NCBI GenBank assembly: GCA_018982785.1
Contig: JAHHEN010000004.1
Location: forward strand, 5,001 to 69,000
Reading direction: 5' to 3'
Source: Enterococcus innesii
Lineage (GTDB): Bacteria > Bacillota > Bacilli > Lactobacillales > Enterococcaceae
DNA: 64,000 bases
Position numbers and translations under genes: made by a program
Shown here: positions 43,134 to 52,588 of the stretch, piece by piece
How the letters are laid out: each line of letters begins with the position of its first letter
How positions within the stretch are numbered: the stretch's first letter is position 1
Notes under the pieces: model-generated
What the model was told of the DNA's origin: nothing
Database searches by the model: none
The model's input: the letters and a program-made list of their open reading frames with translations, nothing else

Positions 43134-44321
43134 ATGGCAAAACAACATTATGATCGTAGCAAACCCCATGTCAACATCGGAACAATTGGACACGTTGACC
43201 ATGGGAAAACAACCTTGACTGCTGCTATTACCACAGTTCTTGGGAAAAAAGGGCTTGCCAATCCGCAAGATTACGCAAGTATCGACGCGGCTCCTGAGGA
43301 ACGCGAACGTGGTATCACTATCAATACTGCCCATGTAGAATATGAAACAGAAAAACGGCACTATGCCCATATCGATGCACCAGGACATGCGGACTATGTG
43401 AAAAATATGATTACAGGGGCTGCCCAAATGGACGGCGCAATCTTGGTCGTATCAGCGACAGATGGCCCAATGCCACAAACACGGGAACATATTTTGCTTT
43501 CTCGTCAAGTAGGTGTGAAACATTTGATCGTCTTTTTGAATAAAACGGACCTTGTCGATGATGATGAGTTGATCGATTTAGTTGAAATGGAAGTCAGAGA
43601 ATTGCTGACTGAATATGATTTTCCAGGTGATGACATTCCTGTGATCAAGGGCTCTGCTTTAAAAGCCTTGGAAGGTGATCCAGAAGCAGAAGCAGCGATC
43701 TTAACGCTGATGGATACGGTAGATGAATATATCCCAACACCTGAACGAGATACTGACAAACCATTATTGTTGCCGATCGAAGATGTCTTTTCAATTACTG
43801 GACGGGGAACCGTTGCTTCTGGTCGGATCGATCGCGGAACAGTAAAAGTCGGTGATGAAGTAGAAATCGTCGGAATCAAACCTGAAACACAAAAAGCAGT
43901 CGTGACAGGAGTAGAAATGTTCCGTAAAACGATGGACTTTGGCGAAGCTGGTGATAATGTAGGGGTATTATTACAGGGAATCACCCGTGATGAAATTGAA
44001 CGGGGACAAGTGTTAGCAAAACCAGGTTCCATCACACCACATACGAAATTCCAAGCAGAAGTCTATGTGTTGACAAAGGAAGAAGGCGGTCGCCATACCC
44101 CATTCTTTAATAACTATCGCCCACAATTTTACTTCCGTACAACGGACGTAACTGGGAATATCGTTTTACCAGAAGGAACGGAAATGGTTATGCCTGGTGA
44201 CAACGTAACGATCGATGTGGAATTGATCCATCCAATCGCTGTGGAAAATGGAACGACCTTCTCCATTCGTGAAGGTGGACGAACAGTTGGCTCTGGTATC
44301 GTGACCACGATCGAAAAATAA
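43134..44321 (+). CDS. tuf: elongation factor Tu, divergent (tufB-like) copy
   Basis: A 395-residue EF-Tu, which delivers aminoacyl-tRNA to the ribosome as a GTP complex. Motifs are [19 protein letters not shown] and NKTDL for nucleotide binding, and the C-terminal ends with [12 protein letters not shown]. Several regions differ from the typical bacillar/enterococcal protein and look streptococcal or lactococcal: [57 protein letters not shown] and [20 protein letters not shown]. It has its own promoter and terminator and no str-operon neighbours. This fits the published finding that many enterococci carry a second, horizontally acquired tuf gene (tufB). Complete and probably expressed. Confidence 0.93.
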   Translation: MAKQHYDRSKPHVNIGTIGHVDHGKTTLTAAITTVLGKKGLANPQDYASIDAAPEERERGITINTAHVEYETEKRHYAHIDAPGHADYVKNMITGAAQMDGAILVVSATDGPMPQTREHILLSRQVGVKHLIVFLNKTDLVDDDELIDLVEMEVRELLTEYDFPGDDIPVIKGSALKALEGDPEAEAAILTLMDTVDEYIPTPERDTDKPLLLPIEDVFSITGRGTVASGRIDRGTVKVGDEVEIVGIKPETQKAVVTGVEMFRKTMDFGEAGDNVGVLLQGITRDEIERGQVLAKPGSITPHTKFQAEVYVLTKEEGGRHTPFFNNYRPQFYFRTTDVTGNIVLPEGTEMVMPGDNVTIDVELIHPIAVENGTTFSIREGGRTVGSGIVTTIEK

Positions 44322-44328
44322 AAATCAG

Positions 44329-44376
44329 TGAAACAGTGCTTCCTTTATCTGAAGGAGCACTGTTTCCTTTTTCATG
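44329..44376 (+). terminator. intrinsic terminator after tuf
   Basis: GAAACAGTGCT.CCTT pairs with AAGG.GCACTGTTTC, then TTTTT. It isolates tuf from the lysozyme-like gene. Confidence 0.9.
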
Positions 44377-44536
44377 TCAAACCATCAACAATCCCTCCAT
44401 CAGCTTAGGATTGCTTGTTTTTTTCTAAATAATCTTGTGATTTTATTAAGGATTTTTTAGGAGAGAAAAAATTCTAGTCAGCCTGTTCATTTCATAGTAC
44501 GATAGATTCTGACTTAGAAAAGATGGGATGTATTTG

Positions 44537-45166
44537 ATGAGAAAAATTCGACGTTTCCTAGGATTTGTACTGAAGCTTGCGCTCTTGCTGCTGCTGATCG
44601 GAGCAGGGGTTTGGGGCTATCGAAATTACACGGCATTGAAAGCTGTCTATGCGTATGAAGAGGAAATCGCACAGCAGACAAAAGCCCACGACATCTCTGA
44701 ATATCAGTCTTTAGCAATGAGTATCATGCTGACGGAGTCAAAAGGACAAGGCAATGACCCGATGCAAAGTTCTGAAAGTGTATATGGAAAACAAAATCAA
44801 TTTGATACACCAGAACAAAGCATCGAACAAGGGGTTTCTTATTTAGCCGAGTTGATCGAAAAAGCAGAGCAAATGAATTGTGATCTTTGGACCGCAGTCC
44901 AGGCTTATAATTTTGGGACAGATTATATTGATTATGTCGCTGAACGGGGTGGCGTGAACACCTTAGAATTAGCAGAAACATACTCCAGAGAGGTTTTATC
45001 CCCGTTGTTAGGCAATGATACAGAACAAACCTATCGTTATTGGGGCATCCAATCGGTCTTTTATAATGGCGGTCATTTGTATCACAATGGCGGCAATATG
45101 TTCTATGCGGATCTAATAAAAATGAACCGGTGGAAAATCGACGTTACGGCGCGGTTTTTTTCTTGA
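44537..45166 (+). CDS. lysozyme-like muramidase, membrane-anchored
   Basis: A protein of about 209 residues with a cytoplasmic basic start, a single N-terminal hydrophobic helix (about residues 11-25) and an extracellular lysozyme-like (PF13702-type) domain. Features include ISEYQSLAMSIMLTESKGQG, with a probable catalytic glutamate in TESKG, AVQAYNFGTDYIDYVAERGG and NGGNMFYADLIKMNRW. It should hydrolyse peptidoglycan near the membrane. The start is ATG 44537 or 44528; the ribosome site is weak for both, and I prefer 44537. It is a single-gene unit. Confidence 0.82.
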   Translation: MRKIRRFLGFVLKLALLLLLIGAGVWGYRNYTALKAVYAYEEEIAQQTKAHDISEYQSLAMSIMLTESKGQGNDPMQSSESVYGKQNQFDTPEQSIEQGVSYLAELIEKAEQMNCDLWTAVQAYNFGTDYIDYVAERGGVNTLELAETYSREVLSPLLGNDTEQTYRYWGIQSVFYNGGHLYHNGGNMFYADLIKMNRWKIDVTARFFS

Positions 45167-45195
45167 TCGTCAAGAAACAACGCAAGCAAAAAAGC

Positions 45196-45223
45196 TTGAA
45201 ATACAAATAGAATATGGTAAAAT
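45196..45223 (+). promoter_or_regulatory. probable dnaG-rpoD promoter
   Basis: TTGAAA (45196-45201) and TAAAAT (45218-45223) are 16 bases apart. A hairpin with a T run lies about 30 bases downstream of the inferred start. Confidence 0.5.
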
Positions 45224-45253
45224 CATTATGAGTGATTCTGTCTAATTATTCTT

Positions 45254-45282
45254 CGCACTGATACCTATTAGTGCGTTTTTTT
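45254..45282 (+). terminator. short terminator-like hairpin in the dnaG leader
   Basis: CGCACT and AGTGCG pair around a 10-base loop, followed by TTTTTTT. It could end the preceding lysozyme-like gene or, if the promoter at 45196 is right, attenuate dnaG-rpoD. Confidence 0.5.
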
Positions 45283-45323
45283 ACCTAGTAAACGATGAAT
45301 ACTTACCAAATGGAGGTGAGTGG

Positions 45324-47159
45324 ATGGCACGAATTCCTCAAACGATTATTGACGATATTCGCGAACGCAGCAATATTGTTGATATCGTGGGACAGTATGT
45401 CCAGTTAAAGAAATCCGGAAAGAATTATTTTGGTTTGTGTCCCTTTCATAATGAAAAATCACCTTCTTTTTCCGTTGCAGAAGACAAACAAATTTTTCAT
45501 TGTTTTGGTTGTGGTCGTGGGGGAAATGTTTACGGTTTTTTACAAGAGCTGGAAGGCATCAGTTTTCCTGAAGCAGTCGTCAAAGTAGCAGAAATGAACG
45601 ATATTCCTCTTGATCCACAATATCAACAGTCAGAAGGTATCAATGAGGCGACCTCACAAACGAGTCAACTGATTGCGCTGCATGAAAAAGCCGCCGAGGT
45701 CTATCATCACATGTTGGTGAATACGGCTGCTGGACAAGAAGCGCTTGATTATTTGTTGGATCGCGGATTGACGATGGCATTGATTGAAGAATTCAATATT
45801 GGTTTTGCGCCGAACGAACGCTCGTTTTTAGAGAAAGTCTTTTTGAATGAACAAGCCAAAGCTGAATTTTTTCTTGATACAGGGCTCTTTGTTCAACGAA
45901 ATGATGGTTCATTGGCGGATCGCTTTTACCAACGAATCATGTTTCCGATTCGTAATCCTCAAGGAAAAACGATTGGTTTTTCTGGTCGTTGGCTGGCAAG
46001 CGAAAAAGTTGGTGATCAAGACCAGCCGAAATATTTAAATAGTCCTGAAACGATCCTTTTCAACAAGCGCGAGGTTCTCTTCAACTTTGACAAAGCACGC
46101 CGTGCGACGCGCAAAGATGGCCAAGTGTATTTATTTGAAGGATTTATGGACGTGATCGCCGCTTGGCAGGCAGGAATCGAAAATGGGATCGCCTCAATGG
46201 GAACCAGCTTAACCAATCAGCAGATCGCCCATATCGAACGAGTGGCACAAGAAGTGATTCTTTGTTACGATGGAGATAGTGCAGGGGTTGAAGCAACGAA
46301 CCGCGGGATCGATCTTTTGCAAAACAATAGCCGTTTGAAACTATCGGTGGTTCGAGTACCGGAACGGATGGACCCAGATGAGTATTTGCGCAAATATGGG
46401 ACAGAAGCTTTTTATAAATTAGCTGTCCACGGCAAAGAAACGGTTTTTGCATTCAAAATGGATTATCATCGGACGAATCGCAATTTAGCCAATGAGAAAG
46501 AACAATTGGACTATGTCCAAGTTGTGTTAAATGAATTGCAGCGTGTGGATTCTTTGTTGGAGCAAGACCGTTATTTGACCCAGCTGTCTACAGAGTTCAA
46601 TTTGAGTCGTGAAACCCTGCAGCAGCAACTCAAGCAAAACCGGCAAGAACAGCGGCCGATGCAAGATATAGCGCCACCACCGCCAACAGATAATCCTGTG
46701 GTCTTTACGCCGCCAACGCGGCAGCAGCCCAAAACACAGGTAGAAAAAGCACAAGAATTATTATTGTACCGTTTGTTTCATGACAGTACATTAAATCATC
46801 GCTTTCGAGCGAGTGGTATATCCTTTATCCACGATCGTTATCAACAGCTGTATCTGCTGTTTGATGCGTATATGGAAACAGAAGAACACTTTGTTTTAGC
46901 AAAGTTCTTAGATTTTTTAAAAGAAGATTCAATGAAAAAAATGGTGATCGATATTGCAGATCTTAAAGCTTCTGAGGAAGGGACTGAACAAGAATTTCAG
47001 GACATTCTGCAGGTCTTTCAAAAGTCGGGCATTGCTGAAGAAATCAATCAAAAACGAATCCAGCAGCAAGAAGCAAGACAAAAAGGAAACCAGCAATTAG
47101 AACTTGAACTAGCGATCGAAATCATTGATTTGACCAAACGGTTGAAACAAGCTAAATAG
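45324..47159 (+). CDS. dnaG: DNA primase
   Basis: A 611-residue DNA primase that makes RNA primers at the replication fork. The N-terminal zinc-binding CHC2 domain has CPFHNEKSPSF and HCFGCGRGGN (about residues 40-65); the TOPRIM core has FLFEGFMDVI-like sequence (LFEGFMDVIAAWQAG, about residue 270) and CYDGDSAGVEA with the catalytic acids; the C-terminal helicase-interaction domain follows a Pro/Gln-rich linker (about 430-475). It starts at ATG 45324 behind ATGGAGGTGAGTG. It is followed by rpoD, the conserved macromolecular-synthesis order. Confidence 0.96.
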   Translation: MARIPQTIIDDIRERSNIVDIVGQYVQLKKSGKNYFGLCPFHNEKSPSFSVAEDKQIFHCFGCGRGGNVYGFLQELEGISFPEAVVKVAEMNDIPLDPQYQQSEGINEATSQTSQLIALHEKAAEVYHHMLVNTAAGQEALDYLLDRGLTMALIEEFNIGFAPNERSFLEKVFLNEQAKAEFFLDTGLFVQRNDGSLADRFYQRIMFPIRNPQGKTIGFSGRWLASEKVGDQDQPKYLNSPETILFNKREVLFNFDKARRATRKDGQVYLFEGFMDVIAAWQAGIENGIASMGTSLTNQQIAHIERVAQEVILCYDGDSAGVEATNRGIDLLQNNSRLKLSVVRVPERMDPDEYLRKYGTEAFYKLAVHGKETVFAFKMDYHRTNRNLANEKEQLDYVQVVLNELQRVDSLLEQDRYLTQLSTEFNLSRETLQQQLKQNRQEQRPMQDIAPPPPTDNPVVFTPPTRQQPKTQVEKAQELLLYRLFHDSTLNHRFRASGISFIHDRYQQLYLLFDAYMETEEHFVLAKFLDFLKEDSMKKMVIDIADLKASEEGTEQEFQDILQVFQKSGIAEEINQKRIQQQEARQKGNQQLELELAIEIIDLTKRLKQAK

Positions 47160-47182
47160 CGAACTGAAAGGGGCTTTCTTTC

Positions 47183-48289
47183 ATGGCAGAAGAAACAAAA
47201 AAAACGTATGACAAAGCAGTTGCCGAATACATCCGAGAAAACAAAACAAAGGGGCAAGTTGTTTACGATGACATTACGAATCGTCTAGCAACGCCGTATA
47301 CTTTGGATGCTGATGCAATGGACAAACTAATTCAAAAACTGGAGGATTCAGGCATCAGTGTCGTGGATGAAAATGGAGAGCCTTCAGTCCATAGTTTAAA
47401 GAGTAATGAAAAACGACAAGAAACCCAACCTCAAGAAGATCTGTCTGCACCGACTGGTGTGAAAATCAATGATCCCGTTCGGATGTACTTGAAAGAAATC
47501 GGTCGGGTGCCACTATTGACCGCAGAAGAAGAAGTGGCTCTTGCACTGAAAATCGAAGAAGGCGACCAAGAAGCAAAACAGCGTTTGGCAGAAGCCAACC
47601 TACGTTTGGTCGTTAGTATTGCCAAACGTTATGTAGGTCGAGGAATGCAATTCCTTGATTTGATCCAAGAAGGAAACATGGGTTTGATGAAAGCCGTTGA
47701 GAAATTCGACTACCGCAAAGGGTTCAAATTCTCGACGTATGCGACCTGGTGGATCCGTCAAGCAATCACCCGTGCCATCGCTGACCAAGCTCGCACCATT
47801 CGGATCCCAGTGCATATGGTAGAAACCATCAACAAATTGATTCGTATCCAACGGCAATTATTGCAAGACTTAGGACGCGAACCGACACCGGAAGAAATCG
47901 GTGCAGAAATGGATCTGCCGACGGAAAAAGTTCGTGAAATCTTGAAGATCGCTCAAGAACCTGTTTCATTAGAAACACCGATCGGTGAAGAAGATGATTC
48001 TCATCTAGGTGATTTTATTGAAGACCAAGATGCCACAAGTCCAGCAGAGCATGCGGCTTATGAGCTTTTGAAAGAACAATTAGAAGATGTACTGGATACC
48101 TTGACTGACCGTGAAGAAAACGTGCTACGCTTGCGTTTCGGAATCGATGATGGTCGTACTCGGACATTAGAAGAAGTCGGCAAAGTCTTTGGGGTAACGA
48201 GAGAACGGATTCGTCAGATCGAAGCAAAAGCGTTACGGAAACTACGCCATCCATCTCGTTCAAAACAATTGAAAGATTTCTTAGAATAA
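47183..48289 (+). CDS. rpoD: RNA polymerase sigma factor RpoD (SigA)
   Basis: A 368-residue primary sigma factor. Region 1.1-like acidic N-terminus (residues 1-90), region 1.2 ([17 protein letters not shown]), region 2 ([34 protein letters not shown] for -10 recognition), region 3 and region 4 ([20 protein letters not shown], -35 recognition) are complete. The start ATG 47183 follows AAAGGGGCTTTCTTTC. It lies 23 bases after dnaG in the same transcript and ends before a strong terminator. Confidence 0.97.
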   Translation: MAEETKKTYDKAVAEYIRENKTKGQVVYDDITNRLATPYTLDADAMDKLIQKLEDSGISVVDENGEPSVHSLKSNEKRQETQPQEDLSAPTGVKINDPVRMYLKEIGRVPLLTAEEEVALALKIEEGDQEAKQRLAEANLRLVVSIAKRYVGRGMQFLDLIQEGNMGLMKAVEKFDYRKGFKFSTYATWWIRQAITRAIADQARTIRIPVHMVETINKLIRIQRQLLQDLGREPTPEEIGAEMDLPTEKVREILKIAQEPVSLETPIGEEDDSHLGDFIEDQDATSPAEHAAYELLKEQLEDVLDTLTDREENVLRLRFGIDDGRTRTLEEVGKVFGVTRERIRQIEAKALRKLRHPSRSKQLKDFLE

Positions 48290-48598
48290 TCAAGGTTTAT
48301 CGACTTTCCAAAGGTCCTCTTTGGAAAGTCTTTTTTGTTCTGGTTCTGTCATCTCTTCACAGGATTAGTAAAGAACTTAATAAAAACGTAACCAAGCAAG
48401 TGTTGGCTAATTGCTTAGAATGTGATAAATTTAATTTTGTGCATCTGCATAATTGAGTAATTAAAAAGAAATGCGAAGAAGACCTATTATTTGTCGGTCT
48501 TTGAAATAGGGAGCAGTGGGCGCATCAAGCGTTTGTTCTGGTAGGTTACTGCTCCATAAAAAGGAATTGCAAAAAACAAAAGGAGTCAGTTTGAATCA
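48290..48598 (+). other. intergenic region between rpoD and the zinc-ribbon gene
   Basis: After the rpoD terminator, this region holds a hairpin AAGACC/GGTCTT (about 48479-48502) and a wider perfect inverted repeat GGAGCAGT (48510-48517) with ACTGCTCC (48548-48555), enclosing an inner GCGC/GCG segment. No T run follows, so it could be a structured 5' leader of the next gene. No clear promoter seen. Confidence 0.45.
48302..48337 (+). terminator. intrinsic terminator after rpoD
   Basis: GACTTTCCAAAG and CTTTGGAAAGTC pair perfectly over 12 bases around GTCCT, then TTTTTT. It closes the dnaG-rpoD operon. Confidence 0.95.
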
Positions 48599-50482
48599 AT
48601 GAAGAAGACATGTCCTGAATGTGGATTTCAAGCAATAGAAGAAACATCCGTTTGTCCCAATTGCGGGTTTCAATGGAAGGAAGCAAAGGAGAACCAACAG
48701 GAACCAGCATCTGACTCTTCCGTTACGCCAGAAGAGCTACAAAATAAAAACGATGATATTCGCTGGTCTGACTTTAAAAATGTTCCGATCGGAAAAATGG
48801 AGGAGCATTTAGGTGATCGGCCGTCCTCGAATGAAGAAACGATCGACCTTGCGCAGCAGGAGGCCCTTCCCGATGAGCAAAAAGTAGCACTTGAATCAGA
48901 GTCCAAAAAAGAACCAGAAACGGCGGAAAACTCTGGGTCTAAAGAAGACCAAACAACATCAGCCAGCGAAGAAGTAAATGAGACCGATGCATTAAATACG
49001 GATGATCAGCATGACTCTGAGATTTTGGCTGCTTATATCCGGCAGCACAAACTTGATGAAGAAGCCAAGGCAGCTGCAGCTTTGGAAGCAGAAGAAGCCG
49101 CTGTTGATCTGTCCTCTGCTGAAGCAGAAAGTCAGGTGCAAGCCAGCGAGGAATCTCTGCCGGCAAGTGAAGAGGAAACAGTGATGGAGCCAGTTCCAGT
49201 TATTGAAGAAGCTGGGAAGCAGCCAGAGCCAGTCATCGATCCAATTCCTGAACCAGTCACCGTAGCGGAGGAAACACCGCAAAAGGCGACTGCTGAAGAA
49301 AAAACACCTGTTTCTACCGAAAACAAGAAGAGCCCTCGTAAAGCACTCTACATTACAGCGGCTTGTCTATTAGTGGCAGCAGGTGGTGGTTGGGCGTATT
49401 ATTATCAACAACAGCAACAAGAAACTGCCCGACAAACGCAACTGGCGCAAGAGAACCGCACGTTAGATCAGATCGAAAATGAGCTGAATGATTTTTATAC
49501 AGATGATGAGCGTGTGTTCATTAAAAGCGACAAAACAGCAGAACAGTTGGCGGCTGTGACGAATCAGTTGGCAGATTTTCAAGACCACGAACGATACGAT
49601 GCCTTGTCGCAAGAAGCAGAGACGATCGCTGACAAACTAGCGGCTTTAACAGAGATCAACAGCTATTTCAGCAGTCCTGCCGTTGTGGGGGATCAGTTGG
49701 AAGAAGTCCCCTTGAAAGAAGCTGCTGCTGTCACAATGTCGAAGCGTGAGAACGGGGATGCCTTTGATGAGTTGATCAATCAAGCCATCGACATGGGACA
49801 AAAAGAGTTCAGCGCGATCGAGGAAGTTCAAAATGCAGTGAAGAGCATGGTGGCTTTAAGTGGTGATGGGGAAGCTCCGGCAAGTGTCACCCGCGAGAAC
49901 TACAATGCTTTAATGAAAAAAGTCCAAGCTTTGTCAATCGATTCATTGGTGGAAAGTCTTACGACTGAACTGCGTAAAGTCGATACTGCCTTGACGAAGC
50001 GTGAAACAGCTACTCAACAAGCAGCGGCGCAACAACAAGCCGAACAAGCAGCAGCTTCTGAGAACAACTCTTCAGCTTCGAGCGGTGGTTCTTCAAGCGC
50101 TGCGGCACCAGCGCAAAGTACTTCTGAAGAAGAGTATGTCCTTTCGCCAAATACGCCAACAAATACTAACAATCAACCAATCATTCCAGCTCGTCAAAGT
50201 GATTTGGATGATGTGAACAATAGTGCTTGGGTGTGGGCGGATGGCGTCCAAGAAAAAATCATCGCCACAGCGATTGCCCGTGGTTATGTGGTGGAAGGCG
50301 GCTATACTTTTGAACGTGTACGAATCGTCAATGGTGAAGGCTATTACAATTTTTATGCGACAAATGCCCAAGGTAGCTTGCTCAAAGGAACGGACGATTC
50401 AGCCTTCCCACTATACTTATTTACGGTAAACGCCAAAACCGGCTATTTCAGAGGCAATGGGAACGATCACACCGTTCGCTAA
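48599..50482 (+). CDS. zinc-ribbon membrane protein with long acidic linker
   Basis: A 627-residue protein anchored by one membrane helix. Residues 1-27 form a zinc ribbon (CPECGF and CPNCGF). Residues about 28-245 are disordered and rich in Glu, Ala, Ser and Pro; residues about 253-272 ([19 protein letters not shown]) form the membrane helix; the outer part has a helical domain (about 290-470), a Gln/Ala/Ser-rich linker and a small C-terminal domain beginning near [13 protein letters not shown]. The layout resembles TcaA/YvbJ-like surface proteins, but I cannot assign it. It starts at ATG 48599 with AAAAGGAG about a dozen bases upstream. Confidence 0.75.
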   Translation: MKKTCPECGFQAIEETSVCPNCGFQWKEAKENQQEPASDSSVTPEELQNKNDDIRWSDFKNVPIGKMEEHLGDRPSSNEETIDLAQQEALPDEQKVALESESKKEPETAENSGSKEDQTTSASEEVNETDALNTDDQHDSEILAAYIRQHKLDEEAKAAAALEAEEAAVDLSSAEAESQVQASEESLPASEEETVMEPVPVIEEAGKQPEPVIDPIPEPVTVAEETPQKATAEEKTPVSTENKKSPRKALYITAACLLVAAGGGWAYYYQQQQQETARQTQLAQENRTLDQIENELNDFYTDDERVFIKSDKTAEQLAAVTNQLADFQDHERYDALSQEAETIADKLAALTEINSYFSSPAVVGDQLEEVPLKEAAAVTMSKRENGDAFDELINQAIDMGQKEFSAIEEVQNAVKSMVALSGDGEAPASVTRENYNALMKKVQALSIDSLVESLTTELRKVDTALTKRETATQQAAAQQQAEQAAASENNSSASSGGSSSAAAPAQSTSEEEYVLSPNTPTNTNNQPIIPARQSDLDDVNNSAWVWADGVQEKIIATAIARGYVVEGGYTFERVRIVNGEGYYNFYATNAQGSLLKGTDDSAFPLYLFTVNAKTGYFRGNGNDHTVR

Positions 50483-50544
50483 ATCCCCTGAGTCATTAGC
50501 AAACTTTCAGAGTAATTACATGCACATGTGAAAAACACTTGTTT

Positions 50545-50601
50545 CCCCTCCCTGTTTTCGATATGATGAAAGATAATCGTTCAAACAAGGAGGGGTTTTT
50601 T
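50545..50601 (+). promoter_or_regulatory. terminator-like hairpin that buries the azlC ribosome site
   Basis: CCCCTCC (50545-50551) plus TGTTT (50553-50557) pair with AAACA (50583-50587) and GGAGGGG (50589-50595), with one mismatch; TTTTTT follows. The downstream arm is the azlC Shine-Dalgarno sequence AAGGAGGGG. The hairpin could therefore both end transcription and block translation. Confidence 0.6.
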
Positions 50602-51309
50602 GTGCAGAAAATGGAAAGATATGATCGGTTTGAAGATGGAGTCATTGCTTGTGTACCAACGATTCTTGGGTATCTGGGCATTGGTTTTGCGCTGGGGGTT
50701 GTGGGAAAAGGCGTTGGGTTGTCTATTTTAGAAATTATTTTAATGTCTATTATTGTCTATGCTGGCAGTGCCCAATTTATCATTTGCGCGTTACTAGCGA
50801 TTCAAGCACCCTTCATGACGATCGTCGCAACAGTTTTTTTAGTGAATTTACGACACTTTTTGATGAGCTTGTCAGTAGCTTCCTATTTTAAAAAGACACC
50901 TTTGCTTTCTGCTATTGGGATTGGGACGCTTTTGACCGATGAATCTTATGGTGTTTTGACGACAGCACTGCAACAAGACAAACCAATCACAGCGAAATGG
51001 ACCCACGGGTTGAACGTGATGGCTTATTTGAGTTGGATCTTCGCAACCTTCTTAGGCGGATTATTAGGCTCGTTTATTCCAGATCCGGAAGCGTTAGGCT
51101 TAGATTTTGCCTTGGTAGCCATGTTTGTTGGTCTTTTTTTATTTCAAGTAGAGCGACCGCTTAAGAAGAAAACCCAGCAAACCCTCTTAGTACTAGGGGC
51201 AGTTGTGGGGACATTGATTTTATTTATGCGTTTTTCGACAGCTGAGATTGCGGTAATTGCGGCGACCTTGGCAGGTTGTTTGGTTGGGACGGTGACACAT
51301 CATGACTAA
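50602..51309 (+). CDS. azlC: AzlC-family branched-chain amino acid exporter, large subunit
   Basis: A 235-residue membrane protein of the AzlC family with about seven to eight hydrophobic helices. FEDGVIACVPTILGYLGIGF and the early AGSAQFIICALLAIQAPF are family signatures; the second includes the conserved small-residue stretch. Together with AzlD it exports branched-chain amino acids and analogues. I start it at GTG 50602, 6-7 bases after AAGGAGGGG; ATG 50611 is possible but far from the site. The preceding hairpin covers this ribosome site. Its end overlaps azlD by 8 bases. Confidence 0.85.
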   Translation: MQKMERYDRFEDGVIACVPTILGYLGIGFALGVVGKGVGLSILEIILMSIIVYAGSAQFIICALLAIQAPFMTIVATVFLVNLRHFLMSLSVASYFKKTPLLSAIGIGTLLTDESYGVLTTALQQDKPITAKWTHGLNVMAYLSWIFATFLGGLLGSFIPDPEALGLDFALVAMFVGLFLFQVERPLKKKTQQTLLVLGAVVGTLILFMRFSTAEIAVIAATLAGCLVGTVTHHD

Positions 51310-51619
51310 TTTTGTTATACTAATGCTAGCATGTGGGTTGGTTACATGGATTCCGCGGATCGTTCCTTTTTTATTTTCTAAAAAGCTGGTCTTTCCGAAG
51401 TCCTTCACCATCTTTTTGAGTTATTTACCTTTGTGTATTTTGGCGGCATTGTTGGTGCAAAATTTGTTGATCTTTCGTGAAGGGCAATTTCCCCTCTTGA
51501 AAGTCAAAGAAGCTGTTGCCTGTATCCCAGCATTGTTGGTGGGGTATTATACCAAAGATTTGATGAAGATCGTTATTACAGGCGTTATTGCTATGGCACT
51601 GCTGCGTTTCTTTGTATAG
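51302..51619 (+). CDS. azlD: AzlD-family branched-chain amino acid exporter, small subunit
   Basis: A 105-residue hydrophobic protein with three to four membrane helices, the AzlD partner of AzlC. WIPRIVPFLF and LSYLPLCILAALL are characteristic of the family, and CIPALLVGYYTKDLMKIVIT forms the last helices. It begins at ATG 51302 inside the azlC end and is therefore translationally coupled. No dedicated terminator is seen before the next gene, 34 bases on. Confidence 0.85.
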   Translation: MTNFVILMLACGLVTWIPRIVPFLFSKKLVFPKSFTIFLSYLPLCILAALLVQNLLIFREGQFPLLKVKEAVACIPALLVGYYTKDLMKIVITGVIAMALLRFFV

Positions 51620-51653
51620 CAACTGGCAGTTTTTATGAAGAAGGAGAGAATAG

Positions 51654-52517
51654 ATGAAAGACTTATTAGCATCCGTATTTAGCGGATTGATCATTGATGA
51701 AAATGAACAAAATTATTTTGTTCAAAAAGGCGGGGTTACCTTCCGACTAGCCAAGGAAGAAGGCAAGCATCATTTAGGTGAAGCAGTCGAAGGGTTTGGC
51801 TATCAAAATCAAAAGCAAGAAAATGTGCTCACTACGAACATTCCGAAAAGCCGCAAAGGGCATTATGCCTTTGGTACAGTCACAGGAAGCCGTCGCGACT
51901 TAGGCGTTTTCGTCGATATCGGTTTAAAAGACAAAGATATGGTGGTTTCATTAGATGAATTGCCAACGATGCGGGAACTTTGGCCTAAAAAAGGGGACCG
52001 CTTGATGGTCAGCTTGCGGGTCGATGACAAAGAGCGTATTTGGGCTTCATTAGCAGATGAGAAAATTTTTAAGGCATTGAGCAAAAATGGTACGGAGCAA
52101 ATGAAGAATCAAGATGTTACAGGTACCGTGTACCGTTTGAAGTTAGCGGGTACTTACTTGCTGACGGATGATTTTTATATTGGCTTCGTCCATCCATCAG
52201 AGCGGTATCAAGAGCCGCGCCTTGGGGAAGTGGTCAAAGGGCGAGTGATTGGGATTCGTCCAGATGGTGTCTTGAACCTTTCATTGAAACCAAGAGCCCA
52301 CGAAGCGATCTCAAATGATGCCGCCATGGTTCTAACCTTTTTAGAACGAGCACCTGAGAACAAAATTCCTTTCACCGACAAATCAGCACCGGAAGAGATT
52401 TTACAAACATTTGGTATTAGTAAAGGCCAATTTAAACGGGCATTAGGAACCTTAATGAAACAGCGTTTGATTGAGCAAAAAGACGGCTTTACGATTCTTA
52501 TCAAAAAACCTAATTGA
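51654..52517 (+). CDS. cvfB: S1-domain RNA-binding protein, CvfB/YitL family
   Basis: A 287-residue RNA-binding protein. It has an N-terminal OB-like domain, an S1 domain with GTVTGSRRDLGVFVDIGLKD (about residues 75-95), a second S1-like part with VVKGRVIGIRPDGVLNLSL (about residues 195-215) and a C-terminal winged-helix domain with EILQTFGISKGQFKRALGTL. This order is typical of CvfB, described as a virulence regulator in staphylococci. It starts at ATG 51654 behind AGAAGGAGAGAATAG. Gene order cvfB-fur is kept in enterococci. Confidence 0.85.
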   Translation: MKDLLASVFSGLIIDENEQNYFVQKGGVTFRLAKEEGKHHLGEAVEGFGYQNQKQENVLTTNIPKSRKGHYAFGTVTGSRRDLGVFVDIGLKDKDMVVSLDELPTMRELWPKKGDRLMVSLRVDDKERIWASLADEKIFKALSKNGTEQMKNQDVTGTVYRLKLAGTYLLTDDFYIGFVHPSERYQEPRLGEVVKGRVIGIRPDGVLNLSLKPRAHEAISNDAAMVLTFLERAPENKIPFTDKSAPEEILQTFGISKGQFKRALGTLMKQRLIEQKDGFTILIKKPN

Positions 52518-52523
52518 GAATAC

Positions 52524-52552
52524 TTGTTTCTTTTATCGTTCTAATTTATAAT
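52524..52552 (+). promoter_or_regulatory. fur promoter
   Basis: TTGTTT (52524-52529) and TATAAT (52547-52552) are 17 bases apart. The -10 lies within a 7-1-7 Fur/PerR-like box. Confidence 0.65.
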
Positions 52553-52560
52553 GATTACAA
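52546..52560. promoter_or_regulatory. Fur/PerR-family box 1
   Basis: TTATAATGATTACAA matches the PerR-type consensus TTATAATNATTATAA at 13 of 14 defined positions. It covers the -10 of the fur promoter, so bound repressor would block RNA polymerase. Confidence 0.65.
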
Positions 52561-52588
52561 TGTTTGTCTTGAGTGATTCTCACTCAGA

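Noticed and set aside
43505-44035. 176-codon minus-strand ORF inside tuf
   Set aside because: Composition mirrors the complementary strand of a highly expressed gene; no ribosome site and Ser/Pro/Thr-rich shadow translation.
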